A stretch of DNA of 64,000 nt from Hymenobacter sp. GOD-10R (GTDB lineage: Bacteria; Bacteroidota; Bacteroidia; Cytophagales; Hymenobacteraceae). Below, one piece after another: positions 52,312 through 61,864 of the stretch. Below the pieces are notes generated by a model. That model was given only the letters and a program-made list of their open reading frames with translations. It was not told the DNA's origin and made no database searches. The position numbers and the translations under genes were made by a program. The stretch is taken from positions 5,463,001-5,527,000 of the forward strand of contig NZ_CP141184.1 in NCBI RefSeq assembly GCF_035609205.1. Direction: 5' to 3'. Positions within the stretch are counted from its first letter, which is position 1, and every line of letters starts with the position of its first letter.

Positions 52312-53211
52312 ATGAAGACCATTCTCGTTCCGATTGACCTAGCTTCTTCCGCCGAACACACCCTAGCCTACGCCAACAAGCTAGCCGTGCGCTGGCCGGC
52401 CGAGGTCGTGCTGCTGCATTGTCATCACGGAGATGGACTTACTGCCGAGGAAAGCACGCAGCTCGAACAGCAGCTGCACACCTTAGCCGAGCGCCTGCGC
52501 TACCAGCAGCTCACCCGCCAAGATGGCCGCCGTATCCGCTACCACTACCGGGTGCTCAGCGGCTGCCTCCACGACCACGTACAAGCGGAAGCTGCCAGCT
52601 ACGCCGCCGACTTAGTGGTAATGAGCCTCGATTACATTGATTGCGGCCGAGTGGAAGCCACCGGCAACCACGCTGCCACCATCACCGGCTTGGTGTCCTG
52701 TCCCGTGCTTGTGGTGCCGCCGGGCCGCCGCTCGTTGCCCACTCGCGTGGCCTTTTCCGCCGACTTCAGCACTCTCGACCTAAACGTGCTGCCCAAGACG
52801 TCGGCGCTGGAAGGGGCTTTTCCGGCTCAGCTCCAGTTCGTGCAGTTCTACGCTCCCGCCAGCCGCCCGGAGCGTGCGCGCCTGAAGCGTGCCATGGAGA
52901 AAGCCGCCTCCCAGCTCACTTGGCCCGACATCACCACCCACCTCGTGGAAGACGACGATCCGCTGGAAGGCATCAGCGATTTCTGCGCCCGCACGCAGAC
53001 TCAGTTGCTCATCATCGCACCCACTAACAGCGCCTCTCTGCTGCGCTTCTTCGACCTGTGCTACGCCAAAACCCAGTCCTATCACACCCAGATTCCGGTG
53101 CTGGTAATTCAGCAGAACGAGCAAAAGCCCACCACCGCCTGCTGCGACCGATGCGCCCAACAAGCCCTGCGCGAAACCCAAGCCGCACTGGTGCTAGGTG
53201 CTCATATCTAG
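52312..53211 (+). CDS. Tandem-domain universal stress protein
   Basis: The 299-residue protein has two UspA-like domains (about 1-145 and 150-275). The first opens TILVPIDLASSAEHTLAYA and ends LVSCPVLVVPPG; the second opens RVAFSADFS and ends TQIPVLVIQQ. The tail has an unusual cluster CCDRCAQ that could bind a metal. A TTG start at 52156 would add a basic, low-complexity extension and is rejected. It is distantly related to the usp gene at 20339-21208. It probably lies in the same transcript as the SafE-like gene or has its own unrecognised promoter. Confidence 0.85.
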   Translation: MKTILVPIDLASSAEHTLAYANKLAVRWPAEVVLLHCHHGDGLTAEESTQLEQQLHTLAERLRYQQLTRQDGRRIRYHYRVLSGCLHDHVQAEAASYAADLVVMSLDYIDCGRVEATGNHAATITGLVSCPVLVVPPGRRSLPTRVAFSADFSTLDLNVLPKTSALEGAFPAQLQFVQFYAPASRPERARLKRAMEKAASQLTWPDITTHLVEDDDPLEGISDFCARTQTQLLIIAPTNSASLLRFFDLCYAKTQSYHTQIPVLVIQQNEQKPTTACCDRCAQQALRETQAALVLGAHI

Positions 53212-53220
53212 AACGATGTA

Positions 53221-53330
53221 GAGACGCATACTTGCGTCTCGTCGTTGAACGACTAACGCCAAAACGACCAGCGTTATAACCGTTTGGTTTAAATAACATC
53301 AGCAACGATTGAGACACAAGTAGGTGTCTC
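53221..53330. repeat. Pair of short hairpins (GAGAC...GTCTC)
   Basis: Two 20-bp hairpins with GAGAC/GTCTC ends lie at 53221-53240 and 53311-53330, just before hemF. They look like a dispersed Bacteroidota repeat unit; the 70 bp between them show no gene. Confidence 0.55.
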
Positions 53331-53365
53331 TGCTCTATTACCGTATCTATTAAATTCTTACTCAT

Positions 53366-54289
53366 ATGTCGAGTGTAGCTGTTGCTTCCGACACCACCGT
53401 TCGCGCCACCGTTGAAGCTTGGATGCGCGACTTTCAGAATCGTCTTTGCGCCAAGCTGGAGGAAACCGACGGCGGAGCTACCTTCCAAACCGATGCCTGG
53501 GACCACTCGCAGCGCGGGGGCGGCTACACCCGCGTTATTCAGAACGGTAACATTCTGGAGAAAGGTGGCGTGGCTTTCTCGGCGGTGTGGGGCGAAATGA
53601 GCGCTGCTGCCGCGCAACAGTTGCTCATGCCCGACCCTAGCTTTTTCGCCACCGGCGTATCAGTCGTGATGCACCCGAGGAGCCCGCGCCAGCCCATTGC
53701 CCACATGAACGTGCGCTACTTCGAGGCGGGTAATGGCGACGCATGGTTTGGCGGTGGCCTCGACCTGACCCCGATTTACGTGGATGAGCAGCAGGCCCGG
53801 CACTTCCACCGGCGCATCTACGAAGTGTGTCAGCGGCACAATCCGAACTACTACCCGCAGTTCAAGCGTTGGGCCGACGACTACTTCTACCTCCCCCATC
53901 GTCAGGAAACCCGCGGCGTGGGCGGCATCTTCTTCGACCGCTTGATGGTGGGCGAAGATGGTTCGTTTGAGGAGTTATTCGCCTTTGTGCAAGATGTAGG
54001 CAACCTGTTTGGCGCGGTGTACAGCGACATTCTGCTTGCCAACCGCACATTACCTTTCACCGAGCAGCAGAAACAGTGGCAGCTTATTCGCCGTGGCCGC
54101 TACGCCGAGTTCAACCTAGCTATCGACCGGGGCACGCGCTTCGGCCTAGAAACCAACGGCCGCACCGAAAGCATCCTGATGAGCCTGCCGCCGCAAGCCG
54201 AGTGGTACTACAACCGCCAGTCCGAGCCTGGTTCGCCGGAGGCCGCTACGCAAGCCTGGCTACGCAAAGACGTAGATTGGCTAAACTAG
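53366..54289 (+). CDS. hemF: Oxygen-dependent coproporphyrinogen III oxidase
   Basis: The 307-residue protein matches HemF throughout: GGGYTRVIQNGNILEKGGV, SVVMHPRSPRQPIAHMNVRYFE, WFGGGLDLTPIY, FYLPHRQETRGVGGIFFD, and the C-terminal ESILMSLPPQAEWYYN. It converts coproporphyrinogen III to protoporphyrinogen IX in haem synthesis using oxygen. Its place at the end of the oxidase island fits haem demand, but it has no paired operator. An oxygen-independent HemN would be expected elsewhere in the genome. Confidence 0.95.
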   Translation: MSSVAVASDTTVRATVEAWMRDFQNRLCAKLEETDGGATFQTDAWDHSQRGGGYTRVIQNGNILEKGGVAFSAVWGEMSAAAAQQLLMPDPSFFATGVSVVMHPRSPRQPIAHMNVRYFEAGNGDAWFGGGLDLTPIYVDEQQARHFHRRIYEVCQRHNPNYYPQFKRWADDYFYLPHRQETRGVGGIFFDRLMVGEDGSFEELFAFVQDVGNLFGAVYSDILLANRTLPFTEQQKQWQLIRRGRYAEFNLAIDRGTRFGLETNGRTESILMSLPPQAEWYYNRQSEPGSPEAATQAWLRKDVDWLN

Positions 54290-54334
54290 CTGCTGGGATG
54301 CGGATGCATGCAGCATTTACCAAATACTTAAATT

Positions 54335-54421
54335 AGAACGTCATGCTGAGCTGGTCGAAGCATCTCTACCGCCAAAGTAGCTCTAGGTAGAGATGCTTCG
54401 ACCAGCTCAGCATGACGTTCT
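54335..54421. repeat. Perfect 36-bp inverted repeat
   Basis: Arms 54335-54370 and 54386-54421 are perfectly complementary around a 15-nt loop and contain GTCATGCTGAGCTGGTCGAA. Similar words are dispersed in many Bacteroidota genomes. Here it lies between convergent genes. Confidence 0.8.
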
Positions 54422-54487
54422 ATTGGGTATCAATATTGATTCGGCTAGCGGCTCGTTTACGCTGAACTACCCTTAGCTTCCTCCAAG

Positions 54488-56224
54488 CTAAATGACTTCG
54501 CGCATGTGCTTGTAGTTGGTTTTGATGGTATCGAGCACCTCATCCATGCGGCCACCTAGGATGAGTTTGCTCATCGAAAGGGCAAACCCTTTCACTTGGT
54601 CAAACTCCACTTTGGGCGGCATAGCCAGGGCGTTGGGGTCGGTGAGAATGTTGATCAGGGCCGGCCCTGGGTGGGCAAACGCCTGCTCCAAGGTCTGTTG
54701 CACCTGGCCGGGCTCGTGCACCGTGAAGCTCTGAATCCCCATAGCCTGCCCAATGGCGGCAAAATCGGTGTTGGGCATGTCGGTTTGCCAATCGGGCAGG
54801 CCGGCCACTTCCATTTCCAATTTCACCATGCCGAGGGCCCGGTTGTTGAACACGATGACCTTGATGGGCAGCTTATACTGCACAATAGTCGACAAATCGC
54901 CGAGCAGCATGGTCAGGCCCCCGTCGCCGCACATAGCAATAACCTGCTGGCCGGGCCGGGCTAGGGCCGCACCGATGGCTTGCGGCATGGCGTTAGCCAT
55001 AGAGCCGTGGTTCCACGAGCCCATCATTACGCGCTTGCCTGTGGCCTTAATGTAGCGGGCTCCCCACACGCAGCTCATGCCCGTATCGACGGTAAAAATG
55101 GCATCGTCGGCGGCGAGCTGGTCGATGACGACACTCACGTATTCGGGGTGAATGGCGTCGGTTTTGCCGGTGTCTTCCACGTAGGCGCGCATGTTTTCCT
55201 GCACCTGTTTGTAGAAGTCGAGCTGCTCTTTCAGGAAGCTGTCGTCGGTTTTCTGCCGGATCAGCGGAATGAGCGCTTGCAAGGTGGGCTTAATAGCCCC
55301 GCACAGACCTAGGTCGACTTTCGCCCGCCGTCCTAGCCGCTCGGGTCGAATGTCAATCTGCACGATCTTAGGCTTCACCGGCATAAAAGCCGTGTAGGGG
55401 AAGTCGGTGCCGAGCAGCACCAGCACCTCCGATTCGTGCATGCTGTGGTAGCCCGAGGGCATTCCCAGCAGGCCCGTCATACCCACTTCGTACGGATTAG
55501 CGTACTGAATTTCAAGCTTGCCACGGAACGTGTAGCCAATCGGCGATTGGAGCAAGCCTGCTAATTTGATCAACTCATCATGGGCTTCAGCGGCACCTAG
55601 GCCGCAATAGAGCGTGACTTTGTCATACTCATTAAGCAGACTGGCCAAGGATTGTAGCTCTAGGTCAGAAGGCCGGATGATGGGGTCAGTTCGGTATACC
55701 TGCATAGCAGTCATGCTTTCTTCTGCATCTGCGGCGGCCACGTCGCCGGGCAGCCCTACTACGGCCACGCCTTTGCGGCTAATAGCATGCTGAATACCTG
55801 CCTGAAACATGCGCGCAAACTGCTGCGGGGTGCTGGCCACTTGGTTGTAGCAACTGCAATCGTCGAACAGCTTAATCGTGTTCGTCTCCTGGAAGTGCTC
55901 CGTACCAAACTCAAAGCTAGCCTCGGTGGAAGCAATAGCAATGACCGGTGCCCCGGAGCGGTGGGCATCATACAGTCCGTTGATGAGGTGCACGTGACCA
56001 GGGCCGCTGCTGCCCGCGCAACACGCAATACCGTTAAGCTGTGCCTCGGCGCCGGCGGCGAAGGCCCCTGCCTCTTCGTGCCGCACGTGCACCCACTGTA
56101 ACTGGTCGTTGCGCCGCACAGCATCGTTCACTTCGTTGAGACTGTCGCCCGTGACAGCATATATTCTCTTCACGCCGGCTTCTACCAGCATTTCTACAAG
56201 TTGTTCTGCTACTTTTTTGGCCAT
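54488..56224 (-). CDS. poxB: Pyruvate oxidase / pyruvate:quinone dehydrogenase (ThDP-dependent)
   Basis: The 578-residue protein has the three domains of the family. The ThDP activation glutamate is in VRHEEAGAFAAG, the FAD/central domain spans about 185-335, and the diphosphate-binding motif is CGDGGLTMLLGD followed by VFNNRALG. Its length is close to E. coli PoxB (572). It should convert pyruvate to acetate and carbon dioxide, passing electrons to quinone. A non-ATG start at 56398 would add 58 residues without family support, so the ATG at 56224 is used. No paired operator is present upstream. Confidence 0.9.
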   Translation of the reverse strand: MAKKVAEQLVEMLVEAGVKRIYAVTGDSLNEVNDAVRRNDQLQWVHVRHEEAGAFAAGAEAQLNGIACCAGSSGPGHVHLINGLYDAHRSGAPVIAIASTEASFEFGTEHFQETNTIKLFDDCSCYNQVASTPQQFARMFQAGIQHAISRKGVAVVGLPGDVAAADAEESMTAMQVYRTDPIIRPSDLELQSLASLLNEYDKVTLYCGLGAAEAHDELIKLAGLLQSPIGYTFRGKLEIQYANPYEVGMTGLLGMPSGYHSMHESEVLVLLGTDFPYTAFMPVKPKIVQIDIRPERLGRRAKVDLGLCGAIKPTLQALIPLIRQKTDDSFLKEQLDFYKQVQENMRAYVEDTGKTDAIHPEYVSVVIDQLAADDAIFTVDTGMSCVWGARYIKATGKRVMMGSWNHGSMANAMPQAIGAALARPGQQVIAMCGDGGLTMLLGDLSTIVQYKLPIKVIVFNNRALGMVKLEMEVAGLPDWQTDMPNTDFAAIGQAMGIQSFTVHEPGQVQQTLEQAFAHPGPALINILTDPNALAMPPKVEFDQVKGFALSMSKLILGGRMDEVLDTIKTNYKHMREVI

Positions 56225-56923
56225 GATATCAGACTGAGGGTACAGAAGTAAGACCCTAGCTATACGCGACCACTTAGCATTTGAATGATGTGATAAAGAC
56301 GGATTTTGCTTCCGCCACTCACGATTGGTCTGTGTTATCACTTCTTGCAAACGTTTGTATAGCCGCCGAATACACGTTTTGCGGAGCGAGCAGAACAAAG
56401 AGTTTTTTGATGCTATTCCGTTGCTGGCCTTATTGGCAGTCTAACACACACAACACTAAAAAGCAGAAGCAACCCTCATGTTTTGTGCTGCGCGTTGCTT
56501 TGAAGGCTAGGCTTTGTTCTCAGTCTGTAGTTACGGAATACGCACGCATACGGCAAACGATCTTGTCTAGCATCTTAACAACAAGGTTTCCGGACTACAC
56601 AAAAGCCTCGGTACTTTTTTGACACAGAGGAAATTCTTACTTCTTGTCTTACATCAATTTGTGCTAATTGCTTTGGAGCATCTTATCCGTTGAGGTGGTA
56701 ATAATGTATAGCCTAAGCAAGCACGACACTAGCTTCTAGCAAGCTCAACAGTAATGGCATGCTTTTATGCTGTTTGTCATGGTTCTAGCTTCCATAAGGC
56801 CTAGCCAAGGCACTTTATATATAAAATACAATTCCGATAATTTATCAATATTTAATATTTCAGCTATATGGACACTATAGGCACGCCATTTGGTAGAATG
56901 CCAGCATACTAGTGTATACTTTC
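56225..56923. other. Long intergenic region without a convincing gene
   Basis: The 699-bp stretch is more AT-rich than its surroundings, mainly after 56620. A TTG-initiated ORF (56281-56622) has no recognisable domain and poor coding character. Promoters for both flanking genes must lie here; I could not place them. Confidence 0.5.
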
Positions 56924-57205
56924 ATGAATGCAACGCTCGATTACCAATTACTTGTTCAGTGCGAAAGAGTAACCCTGCAAGACGTAACCGTTGTCGTAAC
57001 CAATCCGATCAATCGGGCAGTCTGGCGCATTGATGGGGTGCGTCCTGTTTGGGCTCAGATGGGTGCTCAGCAAGTGGCTTTCTTTATCGTGGAGCGCTAC
57101 ATTCACGACCATTACTCGTTGCGCAATAACATAAACTTCACCGGTTTACAGAGTGCCATAGAGCGCGTTTTGCCACTCCCTCCCGATTTTACGGAGGCTG
57201 GATAG
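56924..57205 (+). CDS. Small protein of unknown function
   Basis: The 93-residue protein starts at the ATG at 56924 (a GTG lies 12 nt upstream). It has a strand-rich first half (LLVQCERVTLQDVTVVVTNP) and a mixed second half (WAQMGAQQVAFFIVERYIHDHY). There are no signal peptide, membrane segment or metal motif. No family was recognised. The region is AT-rich compared with its neighbours. It could be a recently acquired gene. Confidence 0.5.
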   Translation: MNATLDYQLLVQCERVTLQDVTVVVTNPINRAVWRIDGVRPVWAQMGAQQVAFFIVERYIHDHYSLRNNINFTGLQSAIERVLPLPPDFTEAG

Positions 57206-57452
57206 TCGAGTAAAGCTCAATCAATTCAGATCTAGGCATCCATTAGTATATCACCCAGTGATAACTAGGTCAAGCAATGCACGCTACCTAGTTGCACCCC
57301 GAATCGCTCTTTACTTATTGCCAACTATCCTCTCTGCTATTGCATAGGGGCATTTTAGTATCTAGTTATTATTTATACATTATTTATATTATTGCACTTT
57401 GCAATGCTTTTAACTTATCCGTTTTCTTCTTTAGCTAGTTGCTTTCCTTTCT

Positions 57453-57977
57453 ATGAAGCTTTTACCCGCACTTCTCGGCTTGTTTACTTGCGCAACCACT
57501 TCACTATACGCTCAAGATCAGCAAGCTAACCTCCAATCTTTAGATACGGCATATGGCTTTCACGGCGCCCGCTTCGAGAAAGATACTTCCGCCTTCAAGG
57601 ACCTTGCACTAGCAGAGAAAGCTGGTAATACCCGTTACTACCGACGTGGCAGTGAAATCAAAAAGCTGGGAGAGGGCGAGGCTGCTGATATTACGTATGG
57701 TTTTTATAAGGGCAAACTCGCGGTAGTAGTTATCAAAACCAAAGGCTTAAAAAACAGCCGAGCCGTACTAGCTGCCTTGCAGCAGCAGGCAGGGCCAGGA
57801 GTGAAAGCCAGTCCTTTCGCGCAGCGTTACTCGTGGAGTGCCAAGCTAGTACACATGAGCTACGAGGAAAATGCCATGAGCAACGACGCCGTGATCTTAC
57901 TCACGTGTAAAAAAATCAAAGAGCAGGAGCTGAAGCAAGCGTTGCGCAACCGACCAACAGCCCCTGTTGGGTCCTAA
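57453..57977 (+). CDS. Secreted protein of unknown function
   Basis: The 174-residue protein has a signal peptide (about 1-20, ending LYA). The mature part has an NLQSLDTAYGFHGARF start, a basic and hydrophobic middle (KGKLAVVVIKTKGLKNSRAV), and a C-terminal YSWSAKLVHMSYEEN and VILLTCKK segment, suggesting an alpha-beta fold. Similar secreted proteins without function are common in Hymenobacter. It is followed by a strong terminator. I see no catalytic motif. Confidence 0.7.
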   Translation: MKLLPALLGLFTCATTSLYAQDQQANLQSLDTAYGFHGARFEKDTSAFKDLALAEKAGNTRYYRRGSEIKKLGEGEAADITYGFYKGKLAVVVIKTKGLKNSRAVLAALQQQAGPGVKASPFAQRYSWSAKLVHMSYEENAMSNDAVILLTCKKIKEQELKQALRNRPTAPVGS

Positions 57978-57978
57978 T

Positions 57979-58030
57979 AACAGCAGAAAGCAAAAGAGCC
58001 TCCTAGGAGGCTCTTTTGCTTTCTGCTGTT
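57979..58030. terminator. Perfect 52-bp palindrome terminator
   Basis: The 26-nt halves 57979-58004 and 58005-58030 are perfect reverse complements with CCTAGG at the centre and AAAAG/CTTTT flanks. It serves the convergent secreted-protein and hydrolase genes. Confidence 0.88.
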
Positions 58031-58070
58031 CTTCTTTCACCTAGCTTTTCGGGTTAGGTCTATCTCGTTC

Positions 58071-58940
58071 TTAGGCGGCCAGAAACGCCTCGATGGCTGC
58101 CAATGTCTCTAGGGGTGCGCTAAGGTGTGGACAATGGCCAGTAGTCTGTAGCTGAACTAGCTTTGCTTCGTGGAGATGCTCCAGCAGATACGCACCTACT
58201 TCCTCAGGCGCTACTGCATCTTGCTGGCATTGCAGCAGAAGCGTATTTGTAAGTAGCTGAGGCACTTCGGAGCGATTGTCGGATAAGAACGCGACCCGCG
58301 CAAAATGCTTCGCAATGGTTGAATCAGTATCGCAGAAGTACTTAGCTAGCTCCTCGCCTAATGAGTGATTATCAGGTCCCATGAGCAGGCCCGCAAACAT
58401 ATAAGCCCAGCCTGTGTAGTCGGCTTCCATCAATTGCAATAGTTGCTGTACGTCTTCCTGATCGAAGCCGCCGTAATAGCCAGGCTCGTTGACGTAGCAC
58501 GGGGAAGGAGCGAGCATTATTACTTTCGAGAATTGCTCAGGCGCCTGAATAGCGGCTAACATCGCAATCATTGCCCCTACGGAGTGCCCTACAATCACTA
58601 CCTCCTGTAGCTTCAGCACTTGGCAGATTTCGACTATATCCTGCGCGTAACCACCTAGGGTACTATACTTTTTCGAATCGTAGGCACTCACGTCTGATTC
58701 GCCAGCGCCTACATGATCGAACAGAATCAATTGATGACGTGCAGCCAGCGGTGTAGCCAGATAATGCCAGATTTGCTGATTACAGCCAAACCCATGGCAT
58801 AGGATAATCGGAGTCTTCCCCTCTCCTATCACACGTACATTGTTGCGCTTCAGCACCTCATGGTTTGGATGATCACGCCCATCCCCATCAGCGCCAGCGT
58901 AAGCAAAGGTATCGAATACCGAAGAGCCGCTATTTTGCAT
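58071..58940 (-). CDS. RsbQ/KAI2-like alpha/beta hydrolase
   Basis: The 289-residue protein closely follows Bacillus RsbQ: ILCHGFGCNQQIWHYLA, LFDHVGAGESD, the nucleophile Ser120 in VGHSVGAM, APSPCYVNEPGYYGGF, an aspartate in CQQDAVAPE and His269 in TGHCPHLS. RsbQ works with the PAS-phosphatase RsbP to relay energy stress; related KAI2/D14 proteins bind butenolides. No RsbP-like gene is adjacent. It has an extra N-terminal stretch of about 28 residues. The ligand or cofactor is unknown. Confidence 0.88.
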   Translation of the reverse strand: MQNSGSSVFDTFAYAGADGDGRDHPNHEVLKRNNVRVIGEGKTPIILCHGFGCNQQIWHYLATPLAARHQLILFDHVGAGESDVSAYDSKKYSTLGGYAQDIVEICQVLKLQEVVIVGHSVGAMIAMLAAIQAPEQFSKVIMLAPSPCYVNEPGYYGGFDQEDVQQLLQLMEADYTGWAYMFAGLLMGPDNHSLGEELAKYFCDTDSTIAKHFARVAFLSDNRSEVPQLLTNTLLLQCQQDAVAPEEVGAYLLEHLHEAKLVQLQTTGHCPHLSAPLETLAAIEAFLAA

Positions 58941-59361
58941 TAAAAATAATGTTGAATAAATACAATTTCTTCAGTTTTTCACGCGTAAAGAAACCAAAAG
59001 TAAAGCTTTACAACGCAGTATTGTAATACAACATTTCTTAAAGTACTTATTCAAGTAGTTTATTTCAACAAATCCGCCTATATACCGAGTACGAACTACG
59101 TATTTTCCGCAATAAGATCATTCCATTCGGCTTGCTATTTTTTTAACCTTCGAGAAGACACCCCTCTTCAATAACACCTTGCTCTTAGCTCTTGCTTTGC
59201 TGTTCACTTTAAGGTTGAGCAAGTTTTATATATCCTTACACTTCTCTTTAATGCATTCTTAATCTGTCACCTACGCCTTATATAGCTGAACCTTCTATTA
59301 TGGTTTTCATGCTTAGCTAGCTTTTATTCGTATCAGCATAGTACATCCTCTTTTATCAGAT
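58941..59361. other. AT-rich divergent intergenic region
   Basis: The 421-bp gap between divergent genes is AT-rich throughout and should contain both promoters. No gene, repeat or paired operator was seen. Confidence 0.5.
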
Positions 59362-60165
59362 ATGGCTACTTCCCACGATCATACGGCGCTTGTGACAGGT
59401 GCCTCTAGCGGCATTGGCTATGAGCTGGCAAAACTGTTTGCGCAAGATGGCATCAACCTGGTGTTGGTGGCTCGCCGGAAAGAGCTTCTGGAGAAGATCA
59501 AGGCGGATTTTGAGCCACGATACGGGATTAGAGTCGAATGCATCGACTTGGATTTATCCATAAGCAGCAAGGTTCAGGAGCTTTATCAATTGTGCCAGGC
59601 ACACAAGCTAAAAATTGACTACCTGGTCAACAATGCGGGCTATGGTGCCTACGGGGCAGTGACGCAAGCCGATCCGGCCGTGTACGAGAACATGCTCACC
59701 CTGAATATTGTCACGCTTACCACCCTCACGACGTTGTTTGTGAAAGAGATGGTGCAGCGTCGGTTTGGGCGTATCTTGAATATTGGATCGTTGGCAGCCT
59801 TCCAATCATTGCCCAACCTAGCCGCTTACGGCGCCTCCAAAACGTATGTGATGCACTTTACCGAAGGGCTGCATGCGGAACTGAAAGGCACTGGCGTCAC
59901 AGCGACGGTGCTAAACCCCGGTCTCACCGAAACCGGCTTTGTCGAGCGGGCCGATATGGGGCGGTCGGCGCAGGCGCAGCGCACCATGCTGCAGGCTGAT
60001 GCGGTGGCCCGAGCCGGCTATCGAGGCATGATGCGAGGCAAGCTCAACATCGTACCAGGCTGGCAAAACAGAATACTAGCGTTCACCGCCGGCGTGACGC
60101 CCTCGCGAAAGCTGTTGCTCGCTGTTTCCTCCTTTGTGATGCGGGAAGCAGGTAAAAGGCGGTAG
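59362..60165 (+). CDS. Short-chain dehydrogenase of the DltE/YqjQ type
   Basis: The 267-residue protein has TGASSGIG (cofactor), VARRKELL with two arginines after the second strand (NADPH preference), NNAGYGAYG, NIGSLAAF with the catalytic serine, and AAYGASKTYV with tyrosine and lysine. The C-terminal NPGLTETGF segment is typical of membrane-associated SDRs acting on lipids or ketones. It stands alone and ends 49 nt before a convergent gene. The substrate is unknown. Confidence 0.88.
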   Translation: MATSHDHTALVTGASSGIGYELAKLFAQDGINLVLVARRKELLEKIKADFEPRYGIRVECIDLDLSISSKVQELYQLCQAHKLKIDYLVNNAGYGAYGAVTQADPAVYENMLTLNIVTLTTLTTLFVKEMVQRRFGRILNIGSLAAFQSLPNLAAYGASKTYVMHFTEGLHAELKGTGVTATVLNPGLTETGFVERADMGRSAQAQRTMLQADAVARAGYRGMMRGKLNIVPGWQNRILAFTAGVTPSRKLLLAVSSFVMREAGKRR

Positions 60166-60214
60166 GCCAGACCGGGGCATAAGTAAGCGCCTATACACCG
60201 TGCAACAACTCGAC

Positions 60215-60928
60215 TTACTGCGTCACGGCCACGGGCTGGCGTAGCACTGGTTGCAATACCGTCCAGACGGTGCGGGCTACTAGGCGGTGACCTTCTGGGG
60301 TTGGGTGAATACCGTCGCGCTGGTTTAGTTTAGCTACCCCACCGACGCCTTCCAGCAGGAATGGAATAAGGGTGAGCTTATTTTTCTGCGCTAAGTCGCC
60401 GTAGAGTTGCTTGAACTGCTTGGCATAATCGACACCTAGGTTTGGCGGAATTTGCATGCCCGCAAGCACAATCTTGGCCTGCGGGCTCAGCTGGCGCACA
60501 GTATCGATAATGGCTTGCAGATTGCGGCGCGTGTTAGTGAGCGGAATGCCGCGGAGACCATCGTTGCCACCTAGCTCTAGCACGAATACGGCTACCGGCT
60601 TACGCAGCACCCACCCGACGCGGCTGCGGCCACCGGCGGTGGTTTCGCCGCTCAGACCCGCATTTACTACCGTGTACGCTAAGCCCGCAGAATCAATTTT
60701 CTGGCCTATTAAGGCGGGGAAAGCTTGTTCGGGGTCGACACCTAGGCCAGCGGTAATGCTGTTGCCGAAGAAAAGAACGGTGGGCTTCGGAGCGGCTTTG
60801 TCCGGCGCGGCAGCCTTGGGAGTAGCAGCGGGAGCTTCGGCGGTGTCAGCAGCGGGTTGCGAGTTGTTGTTGCAGCCACCAACCAGGAGAAGCATCCAGC
60901 AACTAAGGAGGAACGAAACTGTTTTCAT
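60215..60928 (-). CDS. tesA: TesA-like SGNH esterase lipoprotein
   Basis: The 237-residue protein has a lipobox LVGGC (Cys19), an Ala/Pro-rich linker, and an SGNH hydrolase domain with all four blocks: Ser57 in GNSITAGLG, the glycine block in GLSGETTAGG, GGNDGLRG, and DGIHPT with the catalytic aspartate and histidine. It is close to E. coli TesA (lysophospholipase L1, arylesterase, thioesterase I). It is divergent from a ybbA homologue, the same arrangement as in E. coli. The lipoprotein anchor differs from the soluble periplasmic E. coli enzyme. Confidence 0.9.
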   Translation of the reverse strand: MKTVSFLLSCWMLLLVGGCNNNSQPAADTAEAPAATPKAAAPDKAAPKPTVLFFGNSITAGLGVDPEQAFPALIGQKIDSAGLAYTVVNAGLSGETTAGGRSRVGWVLRKPVAVFVLELGGNDGLRGIPLTNTRRNLQAIIDTVRQLSPQAKIVLAGMQIPPNLGVDYAKQFKQLYGDLAQKNKLTLIPFLLEGVGGVAKLNQRDGIHPTPEGHRLVARTVWTVLQPVLRQPVAVTQ

Positions 60929-61069
60929 GCAGACAGCAATTTTTTCGAGTATACGCGGAACGGCAGAAAATATCGTAACGGCTAGCGCGTCTTCGTAGTA
61001 ACTGCTTATGGAGTTGTCAGTCTAAGCGCGATGAGGAAGCTGGGTAAATCGTTGTTGTGATAAACTCCG

Positions 61070-61095
61070 ATTCCTCATGCTGCTCGGAATGACAA
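61070..61095. repeat. Degenerate copy of the 22406-22501 repeat
   Basis: ATTCCTCATGCTGCTCGGAA and the following TGACAA match one arm of the inverted repeat at 22406-22501 with a few changes. The opposite arm is not recognisable. Confidence 0.5.
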
Positions 61096-61162
61096 GTGCC
61101 TTCCTCCTCTATTTCCTTGGTATTCGCCGCCGCTTTCCCAGCGGCTCATTTATTCTTGTTTT

Positions 61163-61864
61163 GTGCTCAAAGTAGAAAACCTTACCAAATCATACACCAG
61201 CGGCGGCCGGTCGCTCACGGTACTAGAATCCGTCAGCTTCGAGCTGCAGCCCGGCGACACGTTCTCCATTGTGGGGCCTTCGGGCAGCGGCAAAACCACG
61301 TTGCTTGGCCTCTGCGCCGGCCTTGACCGGGCGTCGTCGGGCAGCGTGTGGCTCAATGGTATCCAGCTCGACAACCTCAACGAAGACCAGCGGGCAGCCG
61401 TGCGCAATGAGCACGTGGGCTTCATCTTCCAGAACTTCCAGCTGTTGCCAACCCTCACGGCCCTCGAAAACGTGCTGGTGCCGCTGGAGCTGCGCGGCGT
61501 TTCGGGCGGCACCAAAGCGGCGCAGGCGTTGCTGGAGCGTGTGGGACTAGGTGGCCGCGGCCACCACTACCCCACGCAGTTGTCGGGCGGTGAGCAACAG
61601 CGGGTATCACTAGCTCGCGCTTTCGCCAACCGACCCAAGATCTTGTTTGCCGACGAGCCTACGGGTAACCTCGACGCTGACACCAGCGCGACGGTGGTTG
61701 ATTTGCTGTTTGGGCTGAACCGCGAGGCCGGCACCACGCTGGTCCTCGTAACCCACGACCTAGAGCTAGCCGCCAAAACCCAGCGCGTGGTGCGCATCAA
61801 GGGCGGCAGCGTGGTTTCCGATTCGCTTACCCAACGGACCGCCGCGTCCACTCCGGCCCAATGA
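61163..61864 (+). CDS. ybbA: ABC transporter ATPase of the YbbA/LolD type
   Basis: The 233-residue protein has Walker A GPSGSGKTT, the signature LSGGEQQR, Walker B ILFADEP and the H-loop VTHD. It starts at a GTG, the only start that keeps the VENLTKSY strand. It overlaps the permease by four bases (ATGA). Together they form an MacB/LolD-class exporter; in E. coli ybbAP is divergent from tesA exactly as here. The substrate is unknown, though a lipid or lipoprotein link with tesA is plausible. Confidence 0.9.
   Translation: MLKVENLTKSYTSGGRSLTVLESVSFELQPGDTFSIVGPSGSGKTTLLGLCAGLDRASSGSVWLNGIQLDNLNEDQRAAVRNEHVGFIFQNFQLLPTLTALENVLVPLELRGVSGGTKAAQALLERVGLGGRGHHYPTQLSGGEQQRVSLARAFANRPKILFADEPTGNLDADTSATVVDLLFGLNREAGTTLVLVTHDLELAAKTQRVVRIKGGSVVSDSLTQRTAASTPAQ

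Noticed and set aside
53211..53365. Membership of hemF in the paired-operator regulon
   Set aside because: No CCTGAC/GTCAGG dyad or correctly spaced nAnnTTTG is present upstream; only short GAGAC hairpins are seen.
56281..56622. A 113-codon ORF in the long gap after poxB
   Set aside because: It starts with TTG, has no recognisable domain, an amino acid mix unlike a real protein, and no clear ribosome or promoter signal.
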